Below, piece after piece: positions 6,131 to 8,269 of a stretch of DNA of 8,269 nt. The translations under genes were made by a program, and so were the position numbers. Origin of the DNA: Candidatus Portnoyibacteriota bacterium (GTDB lineage Bacteria > Patescibacteriota > Minisyncoccia > RBG-13-40-8-A > JAUWHN01); contig JAUWHN010000042.1 of the NCBI GenBank assembly GCA_030605865.1, positions 1-8,269 on the forward strand, given 5' to 3'. Position 1 is the first letter of the stretch; each line of letters starts with the position of its first letter. Below the pieces are notes generated by a model. It searched no databases. It saw nothing but the letters and a program-made list of their open reading frames with translations, and was not told the DNA's origin.

Positions 6131-6897
6131 AACTACTCACAACTTTCATAATTTCTCTAATAATTCTCTTCATTCCATTATCCTCACAAGGGTGGGACTT
6201 AATGGATGATTTCTTTTTTGAATATAGCGAGCCAGAAATTACCTTGAAAACCGGCAGTCTTAAACTTTTCTGGTCAGCTAATACTTACGTACCTTATGGA
6301 TACAAAGGCAGGAGATTGGCTACTTATGAAAGCAAAGTTGCCATAGATGCCTTATTGGAAATTATAGGAGAAAATCCTAAAAGTTTAAAATACAGTTGGT
6401 TCCTGGATGGGATTTTCCAAGAATCAAAATCTGGTTATGGCCGAGATGATTTTGAATTCTGGGTTAAAAAACTTGAAGGAGATTTTCATACAGTTTTATT
6501 AAAAGTATTTAATGAAAGCCGTTCCTTTTCAACAGAAGAATCAATAACCATTCCTATATTTGCTCCTGAATTAGCTATCTACAGCAAAGAAGGTGATTGG
6601 GTTAATCTGCCTTACAGTACGGCAATCAAAGACTCCAATATCTTTGCCGAAGAAGAAAGCTCTTTCCTGGCTCTGCCTTATTTCTTTGATATTAAAAGTT
6701 TATGGGATTTAGAATTCAGATGGGTTTTTGCTAATGAAGTTTATAAAGAATCTTCGCTAACTGCTAATGTTTTTGGATTAAAAATTACTAATAAAAAAGT
6801 GGGGGGATCACTCGAGCAAATTCTAAAAGTTGTCGCTACTAACATCCGCCGACCCGGCCAAGGGGCGGAAAAGGCGATAAAAGTGAATATTTATTAA
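6127..6897 (+). CDS. Secreted protein with probable Ig/PKD-like domains
   Basis: The 256-residue product starts with a classical signal peptide: Lys2, a hydrophobic core (3-18, LLTTFIISLIILFIPL) and a small polar end (SSQG, 19-22), so it should be exported. The rest has no further membrane helix. About residues 33-142 look like a beta-sandwich of the Ig/PKD type: SLKLFWSANTYVP, then KYSWFLDG, SGYGRDDFEFWV and HTVLLKVFN, the 'Trp-x-Leu-Asp-Gly ... Gly-x-x-x-Phe-x-Phe ... His-x-x-x-Leu-x-Val' pattern. A second, weaker copy may cover 148-256 (FRWVFANEV). I recall proteins with this 'WSANTYVP ... WFLDG' pattern beside T4SS pilin genes in Patescibacteria, but know no assigned function. It sits 1 bp before the pilin-like gene, so a role as pilus-associated or surface partner is a fair guess. 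It follows the 70-bp palindrome, so its expression may differ from the upstream genes. Confidence 0.75.
   Translation: MKLLTTFIISLIILFIPLSSQGWDLMDDFFFEYSEPEITLKTGSLKLFWSANTYVPYGYKGRRLATYESKVAIDALLEIIGENPKSLKYSWFLDGIFQESKSGYGRDDFEFWVKKLEGDFHTVLLKVFNESRSFSTEESITIPIFAPELAIYSKEGDWVNLPYSTAIKDSNIFAEEESSFLALPYFFDIKSLWDLEFRWVFANEVYKESSLTANVFGLKITNKKVGGSLEQILKVVATNIRRPGQGAEKAIKVNIY
6845..6869. repeat. GC-rich inverted repeat with TCCGCC/GGCGGA arms
   Basis: Arms tccgcc (6845-6850) and ggcgga (6864-6869) flank a 13-base GC-rich centre near the 3' end of the secreted-protein gene, coding about IRRPGQGAE. The arms are the same hexamers as hairpin two at 2270-2284. The element is weak by itself and could be a codon-driven coincidence. 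Confidence 0.35.
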
Positions 6898-6898
6898 T

Positions 6899-7891
6899 AT
6901 GAAAAAAGGTTTTCTAATAATTCTGTTACTCGTAATACTTTTTGGCCTAGCTGGTTCTGTTCAGGCAATAGATACTATTGTCAAGAGCTACCCTAATTTA
7001 CCAGGGGCGCCTGACCCAACCGCAGGAATACCTCAATATATTAGATACATCTTTGTATTTTCCCTTGGTGTTGTAGGAATAGTTGCTTTCATATCCATAC
7101 TGTTGGCTGCTTTTGGCTATGTAACTTCGGTTGGCAACCCCCAAAAAGCAACTGCTGCCAAAGATAGAATTTTCTCCTCTCTTTTAGGAATACTTTTGCT
7201 TTTAGGAAGTTACCTCCTCCTCAACGCCATAAACCCGGATTTGTTGAGATTTAAAATAACAGGAGAAAAAGTTGATATTCCTGTTTCTACCGAAGAAGCG
7301 GCGACAGGATGCCGCCTCACCGGAGCCTATTGGGATAAGCCAGAAATAAATGTATATCCAGTAGAATATGAAGGTAGCAGTGCTAGTGATAAAGTCGCTG
7401 CTACCGCTACTGTTACGTTTACCCTTAGCATGGGCTGCAAAGACGAAACATACCCTGTTAAGCCCTGGTTTCTCACAAAAACCCCCCATCTTAAACAAAT
7501 AGAAGAACAGACATTCCTCTTTGTAGCCCCTACTTGTGATGGCTATTTTGACTCGGCTAGAGAGGTACCAGTAGAAGAAGATGAGAATCCAAAATTTTCT
7601 TGGCAGTTTACCTTTTATAAAAAGTATCCTAACAATGAACGAGATAAACGCTGTGGGGGTGAATTCTACACAGAGAAGCCAAGTCTTGAAATGAATTGGG
7701 GCATTTCGGATGCGGCCTGCGCCACCTCAGACGATATGCTTTGTAATCTTCGCGATAAAAAAGGAGGACAACCAGAAAAATTTTATTTAGAAGGAAGCAT
7801 ACAACTAAGAGAAGATTTACCAAGCCAGTATGTTCCCAGACTTGAAATAACGGTAAATGACTTAACTAACGATGGTGTCTGTTGTAGATAA
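6899..7891 (+). CDS. T4SS pilin-like protein with large Cys-containing ectodomain
   Basis: The 330-residue product has a signal peptide (1-23, basic KK, hydrophobic core, likely cut after VQA), a short mature N-terminus, and two membrane helices (about 50-74 and 91-111) joined by a short loop GNPQKATAAKDRI (79-91). Helix-'NP.K...AK.RI'-helix-'NPDL' is the pattern I know for T4SS pilins (VirB2/TrbC-like) in Patescibacteria. Those proteins are normally near 100-150 residues; here about 215 residues follow, probably outside the membrane because the signal peptide and two helices put both ends outside. This part has eight cysteines (138, 180, 213, 252, 274, 282, 328, 329), suggesting disulfides. 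The start at 6899 is 1 bp after the previous stop. The last codons overlap a phage-fibre-like frame on the other strand, so the natural C-terminus may be missing (VCCR may be foreign). Confidence 0.85.
   Translation: MKKGFLIILLLVILFGLAGSVQAIDTIVKSYPNLPGAPDPTAGIPQYIRYIFVFSLGVVGIVAFISILLAAFGYVTSVGNPQKATAAKDRIFSSLLGILLLLGSYLLLNAINPDLLRFKITGEKVDIPVSTEEAATGCRLTGAYWDKPEINVYPVEYEGSSASDKVAATATVTFTLSMGCKDETYPVKPWFLTKTPHLKQIEEQTFLFVAPTCDGYFDSAREVPVEEDENPKFSWQFTFYKKYPNNERDKRCGGEFYTEKPSLEMNWGISDAACATSDDMLCNLRDKKGGQPEKFYLEGSIQLREDLPSQYVPRLEITVNDLTNDGVCCR
7862..7891. other. Tail-to-tail collision of pilin and fibre-like genes; possible junction
   Basis: The two genes overlap by 30 bases at their 3' ends. 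The pilin stop TAA (7889-7891) is the reverse complement of a TTA Leu codon in the fibre frame, and the fibre stop TAA (7862-7864) is the reverse complement of the TTA codon for pilin Leu322. Hand-counted G+C is about 41% in 7321-7860 (224 of 540) and about 33% in 7921-8269 (116 of 349). This fits a breakpoint near 7865-7890, by recombination or by misassembly, but natural convergent overlap is not excluded. Confidence 0.45.
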
Positions 7892-8269
7892 ATTTATTAC
7901 TTGTTTTACATTTGCAGTAGTAAATATTTGGTCACCTAAATCTGAAAGTTGAGCATAAATTGCGTTGTAAGTTATATTTTCTGTTTTTAGATTTCCAACA
8001 ACATCTAATTTTGCATCTGGATTATTTGTCCCAATTCCCACATATCCTCCAGCTGAAATTGTCATTCTAATATTATCATTTGTTCCAAATTGTAGTGCAT
8101 TTGAATTAAGAGTTCCAAGCATATAAGCATTAGATAAAGTACCGATATAAGCATTGTATTCTGGGTCAACATTAGTTGCACCAATTCCCCCAATAATTGC
8201 CTGCATCCCAAGATTATCCTGTGAGAATTTAATATAAGGATTATCATCCTCTCCAGAATCGTCTTCATC
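7862..8269 (-). CDS. Phage-fibre-like structural protein, C-terminal fragment (5' partial)
   Basis: The minus-strand frame is open to the right edge, so 135 residues of a longer protein are seen; the Met at 8206 is internal. The fragment opens with DEDDSGEDDNPYIKFSQDN, continues with NALQFGTNDNIRMTI, then the hallmark GGYVGIGTNNPDAKLDVVGN (residues 74-93), and ends YAQLSDLGDQIFTTANVKQVINLSTTDTIVS. The 'VGIGT..P.AKLDV.GN' motif marks repetitive beta-rich tail-fibre/adhesin-type proteins. The combination with 'PYIKFSQD' and 'LQFGTN.N.RMTI' is what I associate with viral structural proteins from environmental phages. The last segment looks like the entry into a C1q/TNF-like head domain that would normally continue for about 100 residues, so the C-terminus seems cut off. 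It is opposite in strand, of lower G+C and unrelated to the T4SS genes: a prophage edge, an insertion, or a chimeric contig end. Confidence 0.65.
   Translation of the reverse strand, partial: DEDDSGEDDNPYIKFSQDNLGMQAIIGGIGATNVDPEYNAYIGTLSNAYMLGTLNSNALQFGTNDNIRMTISAGGYVGIGTNNPDAKLDVVGNLKTENITYNAIYAQLSDLGDQIFTTANVKQVINLSTTDTIVS

Noticed and set aside
7202..7498. 98-codon minus-strand frame opposite the pilin gene
   Set aside because: It is antisense to the pilin's second helix and ectodomain and has no family pattern.
1..8269. CRISPR array, tRNA, rRNA, insertion sequence or recoded TGA
   Set aside because: No spaced direct repeats, cloverleaf, rRNA-like block or transposase frame was seen, and no gene needs TGA read as an amino acid.

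Overview
The window looks like a piece of a Patescibacteria (Candidate Phyla Radiation) chromosome or metagenomic contig. The evidence is family-level: a PrgI-type membrane protein, a stand-alone TraC-like N-terminal domain followed by a VirB4 ATPase, a T4SS-type pilin with the 'NPQKA..AKDRI' loop, and a VirB6/TrbL-like C-terminus, all tightly packed on one strand. That gene set and order is typical of the type IV secretion-like loci of this group. This is recognition from memory of these families, not a database search. Nothing in the window identifies a lower taxon. Genes read with the ordinary code: all eight plus-strand genes and the minus-strand fragment end in TAA, and no in-frame TGA is needed.

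Layout. 2-1369: C-terminal part of a VirB6/TrbL-like membrane protein with a very long charged cytoplasmic tail (5' end outside the window). 1386-2696: unrecognised 436-aa soluble protein with a Lys/Pro-rich second half, inside which two abutting perfect hairpins sit in frame. 2699-3097: PrgI family. 3099-3722: TraC-like domain protein. 3694-5619: VirB4-like ATPase, overlapping the previous gene by 29 bases. 5609-6040: small unrecognised membrane protein, overlapping VirB4 by 11 bases. 6041-6126: spacer filled almost completely by a 70-bp near-palindrome built from ACGAAT/ATTCGT units. 6127-6897: secreted protein with probable Ig/PKD-like folds. 6899-7891: pilin-like protein with two membrane helices and a large Cys-containing ectodomain. 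7862-8269 (minus strand): 3' end of a phage-fibre-like structural protein, running into the pilin gene tail to tail.

How they fit together. VirB6-like protein, PrgI, TraC-like and VirB4 would form the inner-membrane channel and energy module. The pilin-like protein would be the extracellular or membrane-embedded pilus component, and the signal-peptide protein before it a partner outside the membrane. Gene spacings of 1-16 bp or overlaps suggest one operon, with the palindrome as the only real internal gap. No VirD4 coupling protein, relaxase, VirB11 or outer-membrane core component is present here, so conjugation, protein secretion and DNA uptake cannot be told apart. Starts lack clear Shine-Dalgarno sequences, and five of seven are AAT-ATG.

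Points most worth a second look: the palindrome at 6045-6114, the in-frame double hairpin at 2255-2284, the pilin with a cysteine-containing ectodomain, the split VirB4, and the pilin/fibre collision at 7862-7891. In the last, each gene's stop codon is the reverse complement of a Leu codon of the other, which may mark a real insertion boundary or an assembly chimera.
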